A stretch of 64,000 nucleotides of DNA from Streptomyces sp. NBC_00224 (GTDB taxonomy: Bacteria > Actinomycetota > Actinomycetes > Streptomycetales > Streptomycetaceae): NCBI RefSeq assembly GCF_041435195.1, contig NZ_CP108106.1, positions 992,001 to 1,056,000 on the forward strand, in the 5' to 3' direction. A program made the translations under genes and the position numbers. Shown piece by piece: positions 33,634 to 43,066 of this stretch (positions are counted from its first letter, which is position 1; every line of letters begins with the position of its first letter). The notes below the pieces were generated by a model that had not been told where the DNA came from, did not search any database, and saw only the letters and a list, made by a program, of their open reading frames with translations.

Positions 33634-34836
33634 ATGACCACATCTCCGGACGACAGCATCCGACCGTTCCGCATATCGATCCCGGACAGTGAACTCGACG
33701 ACTTGCGGACCCGCCTCGATCTCACCCGCTGGCCCGACGAACTGCCGGACGCCGGCTGGGCCTACGGTGTTCCGCGTGACTACCTGCGGGAGCTCGCGCA
33801 CTACTGGCGGCACGAGTACGACTGGCGGGCGGCGGAAGCGCGCCTGAACCAATGGCCCCAGTTCATGACCACGATCGACGGCGCGGACGTCCACTTCGCG
33901 CACATCCGCTCCCCGGAACCGGATGCCACACCTCTGGTCATCACGCACGGCTGGCCGGGCTCCATCGTCGAGTTCGAGCACATCACCGGCCCGCTCACCG
34001 ACCCCCGGTCGCACGGCGGCGACCCTGCGGACGCCTTCCATCTGGTCCTGCCGAGCATCCCCGGCTTCGGGTTCTCCGGCCCCACTCGCGAGAAGGGCTG
34101 GGAGTACCAACGCGTCGCCGCTGCCTTCGCCGAGTTGATGCACCGCCTGGGCTACGCGCGATACGGCGCGCAGGGTGGCGACTGGGGGTCGGCCATCTCC
34201 CGCGAACTCGGCCGTATCCGCCCCGACCAGGTCATCGGCGTCCACCTGAACATGATCCCCGGCGCCGGGGCGACGACTGAGCCGACCGACGACGAACTCG
34301 CCGCCCTCAGCCCCTCGGAGCGGGAACGGACCCTGGCCTCCTGGGCACGGATGCAGGCGTGGAGCCGCGAGAAGCAGGGTTATGCCGACCTCCAGTCGAC
34401 GCGTCCGCAGACCCTCGCCTACGCACTCACCGACTCGCCCGTCGGCCAACTCGCCTGGATCGCCGAGAAGTTCAAGGAGTGGACGGACTCCGTCGACCGG
34501 CCGGAGGACGCCGTCGACCGCGACCACCTCCTCACGAACGTGATGCTGTACTGGCTGACCGGGACCGCCGGCTCCTCCGGGCGTATCTACTACGAGCGCG
34601 CCCACGCGTCCTACTGGGGGCAGCCGCCCGAGCCCTCACCGGCTCCCACCGGGTTCGCCGCGTTCCCGCAGGAGAACTTCATCATCCTGCGCCACCTCGC
34701 GGAACGTACCAACAACATCGTGCGCTGGACGGAGTTCGACCGAGGGGGCCACTTCGCCGCGATGGAAGCACCCGACCTGCTCATCGGTGACATACGCGCC
34801 TTCTTCCGCGACCTGCGCGACACACCCCCGTCCTGA
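33634..34836 (+). CDS. Epoxide hydrolase (EHN-type alpha/beta hydrolase)
   Basis: This 400-residue enzyme has the N-terminal EHN domain (IRPFRISIPDSELDDLRTRL) that precedes an alpha/beta hydrolase fold. The oxyanion motif HGWPGS lies near residue 110, the nucleophile Asp is in GGDWGSAISREL near residue 185, and the catalytic His is in GGHFAAMEAPDLL near residue 375. It should open epoxides through an Asp-His pair with water. Probable substrates are unknown (metabolite or xenobiotic). No Shine-Dalgarno sequence is seen, so a leaderless transcript is likely. Confidence 0.88.
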   Translation: MTTSPDDSIRPFRISIPDSELDDLRTRLDLTRWPDELPDAGWAYGVPRDYLRELAHYWRHEYDWRAAEARLNQWPQFMTTIDGADVHFAHIRSPEPDATPLVITHGWPGSIVEFEHITGPLTDPRSHGGDPADAFHLVLPSIPGFGFSGPTREKGWEYQRVAAAFAELMHRLGYARYGAQGGDWGSAISRELGRIRPDQVIGVHLNMIPGAGATTEPTDDELAALSPSERERTLASWARMQAWSREKQGYADLQSTRPQTLAYALTDSPVGQLAWIAEKFKEWTDSVDRPEDAVDRDHLLTNVMLYWLTGTAGSSGRIYYERAHASYWGQPPEPSPAPTGFAAFPQENFIILRHLAERTNNIVRWTEFDRGGHFAAMEAPDLLIGDIRAFFRDLRDTPPS

Positions 34837-34911
34837 CGGGACTCCACACGCCCGAGGACGTCGGCGGCACGTCTCGATCGGCAAGGAAACAAAGACGTAA
34901 TCTGCGCTGGC

Positions 34912-34917
34912 TACCGT
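34912..34917 (+). promoter_or_regulatory. Candidate -10 element for GNAT gene (leaderless)
   Basis: TACCGT ends 6 bp before the ATG at 34924. No Shine-Dalgarno sequence precedes the start. Confidence 0.4.
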
Positions 34918-34923
34918 CATCCG

Positions 34924-35487
34924 ATGAGCATCAGGGTGAACGGGGCAGCTGTGGGTACGCAGGTCCGGGCCGGGGACGAGGACGACCTGGAAGAGTTGAC
35001 CCGTATCTACAACCATTACGTCGTCGCGACCCCGATCACCTTCGACATCGAGCCGTTCACCGTCGAGCAGCGCCGCTCGTGGTTGGCGTCCCACCCGGAC
35101 CACGGCCCGCACCGGCTTCTCGTGGCCGAGGAGGGTGGAACGGTCCTCGGGTACGCGACCAGCAGCGCGTTCCGCCCGAAGCGGGCGTACGAGACCTCCG
35201 TCGAGACCAGTGTGTACGTGGCGCCCGAGCAGGTGGGGCGCGGCGTCGGCGGTCTGCTGTACGCCTCGCTCTTCGAGGTGCTCAAGCATGAGGACGTACG
35301 CCAGGCCCTCGCCGGAATAGCCCTGCCCAACGAGGCGTCGGAGCGGCTCCATCTGCGCTTCGGTTTCCAGCCCGTCGGGGTGTACCGGGAAGTCGGGCGG
35401 AAGTTCGGGAAGTTCTGGGACGTCGCCTGGTTCCAGCGGCCGCTGACGCCGGGCCCTCTTCCCGCTCCCGGTCAGGGAGCGGGTTGA
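34924..35487 (+). CDS. GNAT acetyltransferase, phosphinothricin-type (PAT-like)
   Basis: This 187-residue protein resembles the PAT/Bar branch. ELTRIYNHYVVATPITFDIEP is the N-terminal signature, VGRGVGGLLYASLF is the acetyl-CoA P-loop (motif A), and LRFGFQPVGVYREVGRKFGKFWD is the diagnostic end. PAT enzymes acetylate phosphinothricin or related compounds; here this is inferred from family only. It converges on the CIS operon. A stable hairpin (35461-35483) overlaps its last codons. Confidence 0.87.
   Translation: MSIRVNGAAVGTQVRAGDEDDLEELTRIYNHYVVATPITFDIEPFTVEQRRSWLASHPDHGPHRLLVAEEGGTVLGYATSSAFRPKRAYETSVETSVYVAPEQVGRGVGGLLYASLFEVLKHEDVRQALAGIALPNEASERLHLRFGFQPVGVYREVGRKFGKFWDVAWFQRPLTPGPLPAPGQGAG
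35461..35483. terminator. Hairpin between GNAT gene and CIS operon
   Basis: CCCGCTCCC (35461-35469) pairs with GGGAGCGGG (35475-35483) over a 5-base loop. It overlaps the end of the GNAT gene and closes both convergent units. Confidence 0.65.
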
Positions 35488-35526
35488 GGGCTGCGGCGCC
35501 GGTCCGCTGCTGCCGACGCGCCCCGG

Positions 35527-36846
35527 TCAGATGCTGTTCGAACTGGAGCGGCCGAAGAACTCGATCTCCGCGAGGGCCACCTGCTTGTCGCCGGAGACCG
35601 CGTAGGCCGACTCGATCGTGAGGCGGACCTTGACGGCGTCGCCGACGCGGAAGGGGCGGCGCTGGCCGCCCGCCCCCTGGTCGAGGGTGATGTCGCGGGT
35701 GGTGGTCTTTCCGTCCTTCAACGTCACCGTCGCCTTGATGCGGTGCGGCAGCGCCGATTCGCCCAGTTTCTCGGCGCGGGCGGAGACGCCGGGGGTGATG
35801 ATCACGTCCAGGAGGCGGGTGGGCTCGGCGAAACTCGCCTCGATCCACTCGCCCTGGCCCGACTGCGAGACGCCCGGACCCCACCAGGTGTTGCTCCGCT
35901 TGTCGAAGGCGAGCAGCGGCTGGTGTCCGGGGTAGGAACGGGAGGCCCGGAAGCCGTCCGGGGCGACCGGGGCGCGCTTGGCGAAGTGGTCGCGCCCGGC
36001 CTGGACGCCGTCGGGGACGTAGATGACGGCGAGGACGACGAGGGTCAGGGCGACCGCCGCGGCCACCCAGGTGCCGATGCGGTCGAACACCCGGCGCAGC
36101 GGCGGCCGTTCACCGGCCCAGGGGGTATCCCGTCGCCGGTCGAAGAGCCGACGCCACCACGGGCGGCGGCCCGGGGGCTGTGCGGCGGTGCCGTCGTCGG
36201 CGAGGGGCATCGCGCAGCGGGCGCAGAAGTGGCGGTCGGCGCGGTTGGGGGTGGAGCACCAGGGGCACGGCGGACCGTTGCCGATGTCCTGACTGAAACC
36301 GGGGCCGCGGACCTGCGGACGGTCGGCGTCGGGGCGGCCGGGCAGGACGGGGGCGACGGCGGGGGGTGGGGCGGGGGTCGATGTGTCCGGGTCGGCGACG
36401 GGGACTAGCAGGGAGCGGGCGCGATCGCTCGCGCTGTCCGGCGAGTTGTCGGGCGCGCCGGCGTCGGCACCCGATGCCGGTACGGGCTCCACCGGGACGG
36501 TGGGTGCGGTGTCGCCCGCTTCGCGCGGAGCGGGGGCCCCGGCGGCGGGCGGTGTGCTCGCGCCGGTGGCGGGGCGGTCGCGTCCGTCCCTGGCCGCCTC
36601 GGCCGTCGTGTCGGGGTCGTTCCGGTCGTCGGCGGGTGCCGGGTCCGGCATGCCCCGTGGGGCGGGCACCGGGCCGCTGCCGCGCGGGCCTGGGTGGTCG
36701 GCGGCGTCCCGGGGGACGGCGGCCGCCGCGGGGCGGGGCGTCCGGGCGCCTGCCCGGTCCCAGCCGAGTACGGCGCCGCAGGAGTCGCAGAAGGACTGGC
36801 CCGGTTCCGCGCGGGTGCCGCATTCGGCGCAGTTTTGGGTGGTCAT
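35527..36846 (-). CDS. CIS cluster zinc-ribbon bitopic membrane protein
   Basis: This 439-residue protein has a zinc ribbon at the N-terminus (C6-x2-C9...C20-x2-C23). A ~170-residue Pro/Ala/Asp-rich linker follows, then a second ribbon (CPWCSTP...CARC, about residues 195-215). One membrane helix lies at about 256-278. The C-terminal ~150 residues form a beta-rich domain like the NADase-type glycan-binding/discoidin fold (YPGHQPLLAFDKRSNTWWG, ITLDQGAGGQRRPF). No signal peptide is seen, so the ribbons should be cytosolic and the lectin-like domain outside. ATG overlaps the upstream gene's stop (4 bp), placing it as the last gene of the structural operon. It may anchor the particle; function unproven. 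Confidence 0.7.
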   Translation of the reverse strand: MTTQNCAECGTRAEPGQSFCDSCGAVLGWDRAGARTPRPAAAAVPRDAADHPGPRGSGPVPAPRGMPDPAPADDRNDPDTTAEAARDGRDRPATGASTPPAAGAPAPREAGDTAPTVPVEPVPASGADAGAPDNSPDSASDRARSLLVPVADPDTSTPAPPPAVAPVLPGRPDADRPQVRGPGFSQDIGNGPPCPWCSTPNRADRHFCARCAMPLADDGTAAQPPGRRPWWRRLFDRRRDTPWAGERPPLRRVFDRIGTWVAAAVALTLVVLAVIYVPDGVQAGRDHFAKRAPVAPDGFRASRSYPGHQPLLAFDKRSNTWWGPGVSQSGQGEWIEASFAEPTRLLDVIITPGVSARAEKLGESALPHRIKATVTLKDGKTTTRDITLDQGAGGQRRPFRVGDAVKVRLTIESAYAVSGDKQVALAEIEFFGRSSSNSI

Positions 36847-37409
36847 CGCTGCGGGGTCCTTTCAGCGGTGGTTACTTCGACGGTGTAGGGCATGTGGGCG
36901 GGGCGGGCCGCGGCGACGAGGGTGTCCAGGCGGTGGGTGTCGGCCGGGGCGGGGTCGGGCAGCCGGAGGGTGACGTGGAGGTGGGGACGCGGGGTGCCCG
37001 GGAACGGGCCGAGGGGGCGCGCGTTCCAGGCGGCGCCGCCGCTCTCGGTGATGTCGGGCGTGACGCCGAACACGAGTCGTATCGCCTCTTCGAGGCCCCG
37101 CCGGGTGCCGCGTACGCGGTGCAGCCGGGCGGCCGCTGCGACGGCGGCGCGCAGGCGGGGCTCGGGTTCGGTGCCGTCGGTCTCGGCGCCCACCCAGGTG
37201 CCGAGCCACCGGGCGAAGTCGGCGGGCGTCAGGGCGGGGTCGAAGTAGGTGTCGAGGCAGTCGAGGACGTTGAGGATGGGGGCGAGGACGTCGTCGAGCC
37301 CGGCGACGAAGCGCTGGGCGAGGTCGTCGTCGGCGAACACGGCCGGGAGCATGACGCCGATGGGCGCGGAGGAACCCAGGCCGTCGACGGAGCCCCTGCC
37401 GCCGCTCAC
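36843..37409 (-). CDS. Phage tail protein I-like baseplate protein
   Basis: This 188-residue protein matches the tail-protein TIGR02242/gpI-like group: LAQRFVAGLDDVLAPILNVLDCL, FARWLGTWVG and LHRVRGTRRGLEEAIRLVFGV. In phages and contractile injection systems these sit at the baseplate periphery, between the baseplate J protein and tail fibres. It overlaps both neighbours by 4 bp (GTGA and ATGA), so it is translated with them. No fibre gene is seen after it. Confidence 0.82.
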   Translation of the reverse strand: MSGGRGSVDGLGSSAPIGVMLPAVFADDDLAQRFVAGLDDVLAPILNVLDCLDTYFDPALTPADFARWLGTWVGAETDGTEPEPRLRAAVAAAARLHRVRGTRRGLEEAIRLVFGVTPDITESGGAAWNARPLGPFPGTPRPHLHVTLRLPDPAPADTHRLDTLVAAARPAHMPYTVEVTTAERTPQR

Positions 37410-39364
37410 GTTCCGTCCCCGATGACGCGGACGCGGTGGTCGTAGGAGAAGACGAGGGACGGGGCGTCGAGGTCGATGCGGTCGGTGGGGTCGCCGCGCT
37501 TGCCGGTGAGGGGGTCGGCGGGGTGCAGCACGACCTCGTCGACGAGTTCGACGCCGGGGACGCGTTGCAGGACGGCGAAGACCTCACCGGACTGGACCGG
37601 GCGGCCGAAGGGCCAGCCCCGGCCGTCCGCGCCCCCGGTGAGCGGGTCGAGGTGGCGGTAGAGGGCGTCGTGGGCCTGGCGGCGTACGCGATCGGTGTCG
37701 GTGCCGCGGAAGGCGTGGACGGTGGCGACGACGGTGACGCCTTGGTAGTACGGCGGGCCCACGGCGAGGCGGGTGCCGATGAGGCGGCGTTCGTCGAGGT
37801 GGCGGGTGATGCGGCCGAGCAGGTCGTCGCCGGGCACGAGTTGTTCGAAGCGGAGTCGGCCGCCGGGGTCGGGGACGGCCTGCGGGACGACCACGACACG
37901 TACCGCGTAGGCGCCGTGGTCGCCCTCCTCGCCCTCCAGGCAGGTGATGCGGGCGGTCTCGGGGGCGGCGCGGCGGGCGAGTTCCTCGTAGTCGCGCAGG
38001 GTGACGGCACGCTCCTGGGCGCGCAGGGTGATGGGGGCCCGGAGCTTGGCCTCCTCGACCGTCTCGCCGTCGACGCCGCCACGGGCGGCCTCGCGGTTGA
38101 CGACTTCGGCGACGTACGGGATGGAGGTGCGCAGCACCTGGACCGCGCCGCGGGCCACGTTGCCGGACCGGCCGCCGCCTGTGCGGTAGCGGCGGGCGCG
38201 GACAACTGCGCCCTTGGGGGCGACGGCTCCGTACTGGCGCAGGGTGCCGTCGGGTTCGCGGACGGCGGGGCCGAAGGCGATCTCGCCGGTGGTGGCGTCG
38301 AGGGTCAGGTGCCGGTCGTCGGGACGGGAGGCGGCGAAGTGCGGGACGACCTGCCAGTCCTGCCATCCGTCGTGCGCGGCGGTCTGCAGCAGCAGGGGCG
38401 GGTCGTCGGCGACGACGGGGGTGCGGTCCAGTCGCAGGCGCTGGCCGGGCAGGCCGGTGGATTCGCCGAGGGCCTCGTCGTAGACCGTTTCGGCGTGGAC
38501 GGCGCGGGTGGTGGCGCCGATGGTGTACGCCTCGGCGGAGCGGATGGTGGGCGTGGTGGTGTAGAAGGGCTGGCCGGGCCGGGGGTCGGTGACACGGCAG
38601 CGCACCCAGCCGGCCTCCTGGCCGCCGGTGCGGGACAGGACGTGGCCGCCCGGGACGTGGAGCACGATGTCGCCGGGGCGGTTGAGGCCGCCGGTGCCGT
38701 CCCGGTCGACCTCGCAGGGCCGCCAGCCGTCCTCGGTCCACGCCTCCCACACCAGCGGCGGCTGACGGGGGTCGACGCCGACGCCGTCCACGCGGCTGTC
38801 GAGTTCGAGCGCGAGGGCGCAGTGCGGAACGGCCGCGGTGAGACCGAGGAGCAGGCAGTCGCCGGGGCGGGGTGCCTCGGCGAAGCACGCCAGGTCCCTG
38901 CCCTCGATGAGGTCGGCGGTGCGGTCGGAGACGGGCTCCCCGTGGTGCTGCACCACGAGGTGGCCCAGCGAGCACGGGACGACCGTCAGGTCGCGCTCGG
39001 TGGCGAAGACGACGGCCTCGTCGCGTTCGGTGCGCGTGGTGGAGACCTCGGTGCCCATCGGCACGGAGATGGGCTCCTCCTGTGGTGCGGACAGCCAGAA
39101 GGTGACGTCGGTACGGGCCGCGCCCGGCGGGAACAGAGTGATGCCGACCAGGTCCAGGAAGGCCAGGTGGTTCTTCTCCGGGACCCGGTTGAGGCGGTAG
39201 ACGATCTGGTCGGCCATGTGGGCGACCGTCTCGATGAGGGTGACGCCGGGGTCCGAGACGTTGTGGTCGGTCCACTCGGGGGCCCGTTGCTGGATGTAGC
39301 GCTTGGCGTCGTCGACGAACTGCTGGAAGCGGCGGTCGTCGAGGTTGGGCGAGGGCAGGGACAT
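37406..39364 (-). CDS. Baseplate J/gp6-like assembly protein
   Basis: This 652-residue protein fits the large TIGR02243/baseplate J family in CIS clusters. Signatures include LDDRRFQQFVDDAKRYIQQ, PEWTDHNVSDPGVTLIETVA near the start and the later VVATVHAFRGTDTDRVRRQ. It should form the wedge ring that triggers sheath contraction. Overlaps of 1 bp with the gp25 gene and 4 bp with the tail-I gene place it in one operon. Confidence 0.87.
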   Translation of the reverse strand: MSLPSPNLDDRRFQQFVDDAKRYIQQRAPEWTDHNVSDPGVTLIETVAHMADQIVYRLNRVPEKNHLAFLDLVGITLFPPGAARTDVTFWLSAPQEEPISVPMGTEVSTTRTERDEAVVFATERDLTVVPCSLGHLVVQHHGEPVSDRTADLIEGRDLACFAEAPRPGDCLLLGLTAAVPHCALALELDSRVDGVGVDPRQPPLVWEAWTEDGWRPCEVDRDGTGGLNRPGDIVLHVPGGHVLSRTGGQEAGWVRCRVTDPRPGQPFYTTTPTIRSAEAYTIGATTRAVHAETVYDEALGESTGLPGQRLRLDRTPVVADDPPLLLQTAAHDGWQDWQVVPHFAASRPDDRHLTLDATTGEIAFGPAVREPDGTLRQYGAVAPKGAVVRARRYRTGGGRSGNVARGAVQVLRTSIPYVAEVVNREAARGGVDGETVEEAKLRAPITLRAQERAVTLRDYEELARRAAPETARITCLEGEEGDHGAYAVRVVVVPQAVPDPGGRLRFEQLVPGDDLLGRITRHLDERRLIGTRLAVGPPYYQGVTVVATVHAFRGTDTDRVRRQAHDALYRHLDPLTGGADGRGWPFGRPVQSGEVFAVLQRVPGVELVDEVVLHPADPLTGKRGDPTDRIDLDAPSLVFSYDHRVRVIGDGT

Positions 39365-39834
39365 CAGTGTTCGCTTTCGGGGAGGGAGCCGGGGCCGGCC
39401 GGTCCGCCGGGACCGTCCGAGGGACCCGGCACTCCGGGCTCCTCATGGGAGGGGATGACGTAGAAGGGGAAGACGAGGCTGCGCGGGTTGTTGGTGCCGC
39501 GGATCGAGTAGCGGACGTCGATGTACAGCACGCTCTGGTCGGCTCCGGCGGTGACGTCCACGGCGTGGACCTCGATGCGCGGCTCCCAGCGGTCGAGGCT
39601 CATCAGGACCTCGTGCTGGATGCGGCCCGCGGTCTGCTCATTGACCGGGGCGAAGACCAGGTCGTGGATGGCGCAGCCGAACTCGGGGCGCATCGGCCGC
39701 TCCCCGGGCGAGGTGGCGAGCACGAGCCGGATGGCCTCCTCCACCTCGCGCTCGCCGCTGACCAGGGCGATGCCGCCGGTGGGCCCGATGCGCAGGGGGA
39801 ACGCCCAACCGGAGCCGACGAACTGTTCGGCCAT
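39364..39834 (-). CDS. gp25/GPW-like baseplate wedge protein
   Basis: This 156-residue protein shows the gp25 fold: WAFPLRIGPTGGIALVSGER, then the conserved core VEEAIRLVLATSPGERPMRPEFGC, which begins near residue 30. Glu and Arg of SPGERPMRPEFG are the hallmark EPR-like motif. The C-terminus has an extra Pro/Gly tail. It joins the sheath initiator. The longer open frame upstream is a shadow; MAEQF fixes the start at 39834. Confidence 0.88.
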   Translation of the reverse strand: MAEQFVGSGWAFPLRIGPTGGIALVSGEREVEEAIRLVLATSPGERPMRPEFGCAIHDLVFAPVNEQTAGRIQHEVLMSLDRWEPRIEVHAVDVTAGADQSVLYIDVRYSIRGTNNPRSLVFPFYVIPSHEEPGVPGPSDGPGGPAGPGSLPESEH

Positions 39835-39877
39835 CAGAGCACCACCGGTCCCTTCCCGTAGATCACTTGAGTCCTCG

Positions 39878-41788
39878 TCATGAGGGGAGCGGGTACTTCT
39901 TGTTGTTGACCATGACCAAACCGTTGAGCAGGAGCGTGCCGGCCCGGATGCCCACATTGGCGGTGGAGTTGATCTGCACACCGGCTGGGGCGAACACCGT
40001 CGCGGCGGCACCCGCCTTGATGTCGAGGACACTCGCCGCGGACACGCCCACCACACCCCCGAGGGACCGGAGGCTGACCAGACCGCTGCCCTGGATGCTG
40101 ATCGAACCACCGCCGCGGATGGACACGTTGCGCTTGGCCCGGAGGGTGAGATCGGTGCCCGCCTCGACCGACACCGAACGCCCGCCCTTGATACGGACGG
40201 CACCCGCGCTGTCGACGGTGATCTCGGTCTCGGTGCGGTCGAGGTTGATGGTCAGCTTGTCGTTGCCGGTGGCGATCCGCACGCCCTGCTTGCGCCTGCC
40301 GCTCTGCTGACTGAGCAGGTCGACACGGTTGCCCTTGCGGTCGGACAGGGTGTGCCGGCTGGCCTGCTTCTTCAGCCCGTGGTGCAGGGGCACGTCGTTC
40401 ACCGTCGGTTTGTCGCGGCCGTTGTAGAGCCCGCCTATCACGAACGGGTGGTCCAGGGCGCCCCGGTCGAAGGCGACCAGCACCTCGTCGCCCACGTCCA
40501 TGGGGAAGACCCCGCCGCCGCCCTTGCCGCCCAACTGCACACTGCGCGCCCAGTCGGTGACGTACGCGTCGTCGAGCCAGGGGAAGGTGAGCTTGACCCT
40601 GCCCTGTTCGAGCGGGTCCTGTACGTCGGTGACGACGGCGTTGACGACGCCGGGCAGCCGCGCCGCCCCGGCGTCCGCGCCCGTCCCGCCCGACGCCAGT
40701 CCGTACAGGGAGCGCCACTGGCGTCCACTGACGGTCACCCAGGACTCGTAGTGCTTGCCGTCGCCGAAGACGTGCCGGACCGAGGTGGCGGTGTACTTGC
40801 CCTCGAAGGGCCTGCCGACACGGGAGAGGGCCACCGGCACGCCGGGCCGCAGCTTGGGGTTGCCGCGGACGGCCACCTCCACTTCGGCGAACGACGAGGT
40901 GACGTCGGCGGCGAGTGCTTCGGCGGCGTGCCGGACCTCGGTCTGCTTGTCGTAGGGCACACCGGTCTCGACGAGCCTGGCGGCCTTGAACTTCTTCGCG
41001 ATCCGGCTCGGGGTGGTGCCGATGCTGATGCCCGTGTCGGTGCTGACGTTCTGCGTCTCCTTGATCTTCTTCTTGGTGGTGACGTTCCAGCCGCGCGACT
41101 CGACCTTGCCCACCTGGTCGGCCGCGGTGACCGCGGCCCGCAGCCGCAGGATGTCGCGTTTCGCCCGCAGGACGAACGGGCTCGTGTCGCTGTCGGTCTG
41201 GGGCGAGGGCGCACCGGAGGACGCTTTCGGCTTGACGAACTGGAAGCGCCCTTCGGCATCCAGCGACATGACCATTTTGTTCTCGTCGGCGAGCCGGGCG
41301 AGGAAGTCCCAGTCGGTGACGTTGGCCTGGCTGATGAACTCGTACAGCGTGTCCGTCGGCTGGATCCGGCCGATACGGACGCCGTCCTGGACGGCGAGCG
41401 TGCGGGCGATGTCGGACGCCAGCTGATTGCGGTAGGCGACGACCCGGCGCTGGCGCATCAGGCGGTGACCGTAGTCGTAGCCACGGATGACCGTGAAGGT
41501 ACCGGTGCCCTCGAAGTCGGCCTCCAGACCGGTCACTTCCCCGGTCAGCAGCGGGTCGCCCTTGCCCCGGCCGTCGGCGATCGGAGTCAGGACCACCTCG
41601 GTGCCGAACTGCACGTTCAGTTCTTCGAGGACCAGCCGACCGGGGTCGCGGAAGGTGAGCCGGAACGCGGCGGGCACGCCGGCTCCCTGGTCGACCCAGC
41701 CGTCGACGAGCAACGGGGCGATGTCCGGCGGCAGTTCCTTGCCACCGATGGTGACGTGTATGAGGGTGGAAAACGCGGCCTGCACCAT
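39878..41788 (-). CDS. VgrG/gpV-like baseplate spike
   Basis: This 636-residue spike begins MVQAAFSTLIHVTIGG. The N-terminal half resembles gp27/VgrG (TDTLYEFISQANVTDWDFLARLADEN near residue 145). An OB-fold region (LPGVVNAVVTDVQDPLEQGR, then FPMDVGDEVLVAFDRG) follows. The C-terminus has repetitive short beta strands (GSISIQGSGLVSLRSLGG), like a beta-helical needle. The expected PAAR tip protein is not found in this operon. The start overlaps the LysM gene stop by 1 bp. Confidence 0.88.
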   Translation of the reverse strand: MVQAAFSTLIHVTIGGKELPPDIAPLLVDGWVDQGAGVPAAFRLTFRDPGRLVLEELNVQFGTEVVLTPIADGRGKGDPLLTGEVTGLEADFEGTGTFTVIRGYDYGHRLMRQRRVVAYRNQLASDIARTLAVQDGVRIGRIQPTDTLYEFISQANVTDWDFLARLADENKMVMSLDAEGRFQFVKPKASSGAPSPQTDSDTSPFVLRAKRDILRLRAAVTAADQVGKVESRGWNVTTKKKIKETQNVSTDTGISIGTTPSRIAKKFKAARLVETGVPYDKQTEVRHAAEALAADVTSSFAEVEVAVRGNPKLRPGVPVALSRVGRPFEGKYTATSVRHVFGDGKHYESWVTVSGRQWRSLYGLASGGTGADAGAARLPGVVNAVVTDVQDPLEQGRVKLTFPWLDDAYVTDWARSVQLGGKGGGGVFPMDVGDEVLVAFDRGALDHPFVIGGLYNGRDKPTVNDVPLHHGLKKQASRHTLSDRKGNRVDLLSQQSGRRKQGVRIATGNDKLTINLDRTETEITVDSAGAVRIKGGRSVSVEAGTDLTLRAKRNVSIRGGGSISIQGSGLVSLRSLGGVVGVSAASVLDIKAGAAATVFAPAGVQINSTANVGIRAGTLLLNGLVMVNNKKYPLPS

Positions 41789-42540
41789 CAGCTGCGCACC
41801 TCCTCGGCGGCCGGAAGGACGAGTTCGGTGCCGGACCCGATCCGGGACGGGTCGTCGATGCCGTTCGCCTCGGCGATCGCACGCCAGACGGTGGCGTCCC
41901 CGTATTCGCGCCAGGCCAGCGACGGCAGCGTGTCCCCGGCGACGACCCGGTGCACACGCCGCGCGGTGAGCGCGCCCGAGGTCGGGTTCTGCCGCTTCGT
42001 CTTGGAGGGGATCTCGTGCAGCCGCATCTGGCACGTGGCACGGATGGGCACACCGGTGGTGCCGAACAGCGTGTAGGAGGCCTCGACGGAGGAGACGTAC
42101 GCGGTGAACCGGGCCGTGGAGAACGACCCCCACTCGAAGACCACCCAGGGCGGTGACGGCTGGTCGGCGAAAACGCTCTTGTCCGTGGTCTCGCAGCAGC
42201 TCAACAGCGTCTCCACCTTGTTCAGGACCGTGTCGCGGGTCGGCTCGGCGGAGGAGTCGAGGAAGATCTCAAGGCTCATCTCGCGGGCCTCCGGGCCCAA
42301 GAACTCCGGTTTGGAGCCGTCCCGTACGGCCGGGGCCACCGTCACGTGCCACTGGGCGCGGCGGCTGAGGGAGAGCTGCGCGGGGTTGAAGTCGAAGTCG
42401 AACGTCTCGATCAGCCCGCCGGGCGTGGTGCTGGTGCCGAGCGGGGGCTCGTGGATGGCGAGGGTGGCGCGTACGAGGCTCTTGCCCGCGCCCTTGCCGC
42501 CCGCGCCCCTGCCGCCCGCGCTCTTCCTGTTCTTGGCCAT
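41788..42540 (-). CDS. LysM-containing CIS adaptor (CIS7-like)
   Basis: This 250-residue protein has a basic Gly/Lys-rich N-terminus (SAGGRGAGGKGAGKS), a central region of tail-like folds (IETFDFDFNPAQLSLSRRAQW) and a C-terminal LysM domain (VHRVVAGDTLPSLAWREYGD). In eCIS and phages such proteins link inner tube to spike and baseplate. GAGGAAGAG precedes the ATG at 42540. It overlaps the spike gene by 1 bp. Confidence 0.85.
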   Translation of the reverse strand: MAKNRKSAGGRGAGGKGAGKSLVRATLAIHEPPLGTSTTPGGLIETFDFDFNPAQLSLSRRAQWHVTVAPAVRDGSKPEFLGPEAREMSLEIFLDSSAEPTRDTVLNKVETLLSCCETTDKSVFADQPSPPWVVFEWGSFSTARFTAYVSSVEASYTLFGTTGVPIRATCQMRLHEIPSKTKRQNPTSGALTARRVHRVVAGDTLPSLAWREYGDATVWRAIAEANGIDDPSRIGSGTELVLPAAEEVRS

Positions 42541-42587
42541 GCTCTCTTCCTCTGCGGTCCTTCGTCCTGTGGGCCCTCGGGCCGCCG

Positions 42588-43010
42588 TCAGTCGGTGAAG
42601 CCGTGGTGGGCGATCTCCAGCACCTCCGTGGCGACGGCGGGACTCGCCGGGTCGAGGGTCGGCCCCGTCCAGCTGACCGGCAGTACGTCGATCAGCCCCC
42701 AACGGGCGACCTGCGACCCGTCCGCCCGCAGCGCCGCGATCTGGGCGGTGGGCCGCTGGATCCCGGTCTGCACCGAGGAGATCCACTTGGCGACCTTCGT
42801 GGTGTCCGGGGTCAGGGGGCGGGTCAGCCGGATGGTGGAGAAGGTGACGCGGGTGGGCAGCGCCCAGACGAAACCGTTGTTGCCGCCCTCCTGCCGGTGC
42901 TCGATCTCCACCTGCGAGGAGAGGCCCTCACACCCGTTGAAGTAGCCGAGGCTCTCGCCGTCGATGGCGAGGGTGAACCAGATGGTGGAGCCCGGGTCCT
43001 GACGGGGCAT
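42588..43010 (-). CDS. T4-type tube protein, second copy (baseplate tube)
   Basis: This 140-residue gp19-like protein (SLGYFNGCEGLSSQVEIEHR, VSWTGPTLDPASPAVATEVL) resembles the inner tube but is distinct from the copy at 47031. In eCIS a second tube-like protein typically caps or starts the tube at the hub. It follows the disordered protein gene by 56 bp. Confidence 0.85.
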   Translation of the reverse strand: MPRQDPGSTIWFTLAIDGESLGYFNGCEGLSSQVEIEHRQEGGNNGFVWALPTRVTFSTIRLTRPLTPDTTKVAKWISSVQTGIQRPTAQIAALRADGSQVARWGLIDVLPVSWTGPTLDPASPAVATEVLEIAHHGFTD

Positions 43011-43066
43011 CGGGGTGAGCCTTTCTGTTCTGTCGTGGCCGTGGCCGGTTCGCTGGTGGTGCCCGG

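Noticed and set aside
37436..39463. 675-codon open frame on + over the baseplate J gene
   Set aside because: Mirror of the baseplate gene; Val/Gly/Asp/Ala-only composition, no motif.
39834..42053. 739-codon minus-strand frame beside the spike gene
   Set aside because: Different frame over the spike and LysM genes; low-complexity Arg/Gly, whereas the 636-residue frame has spike motifs.
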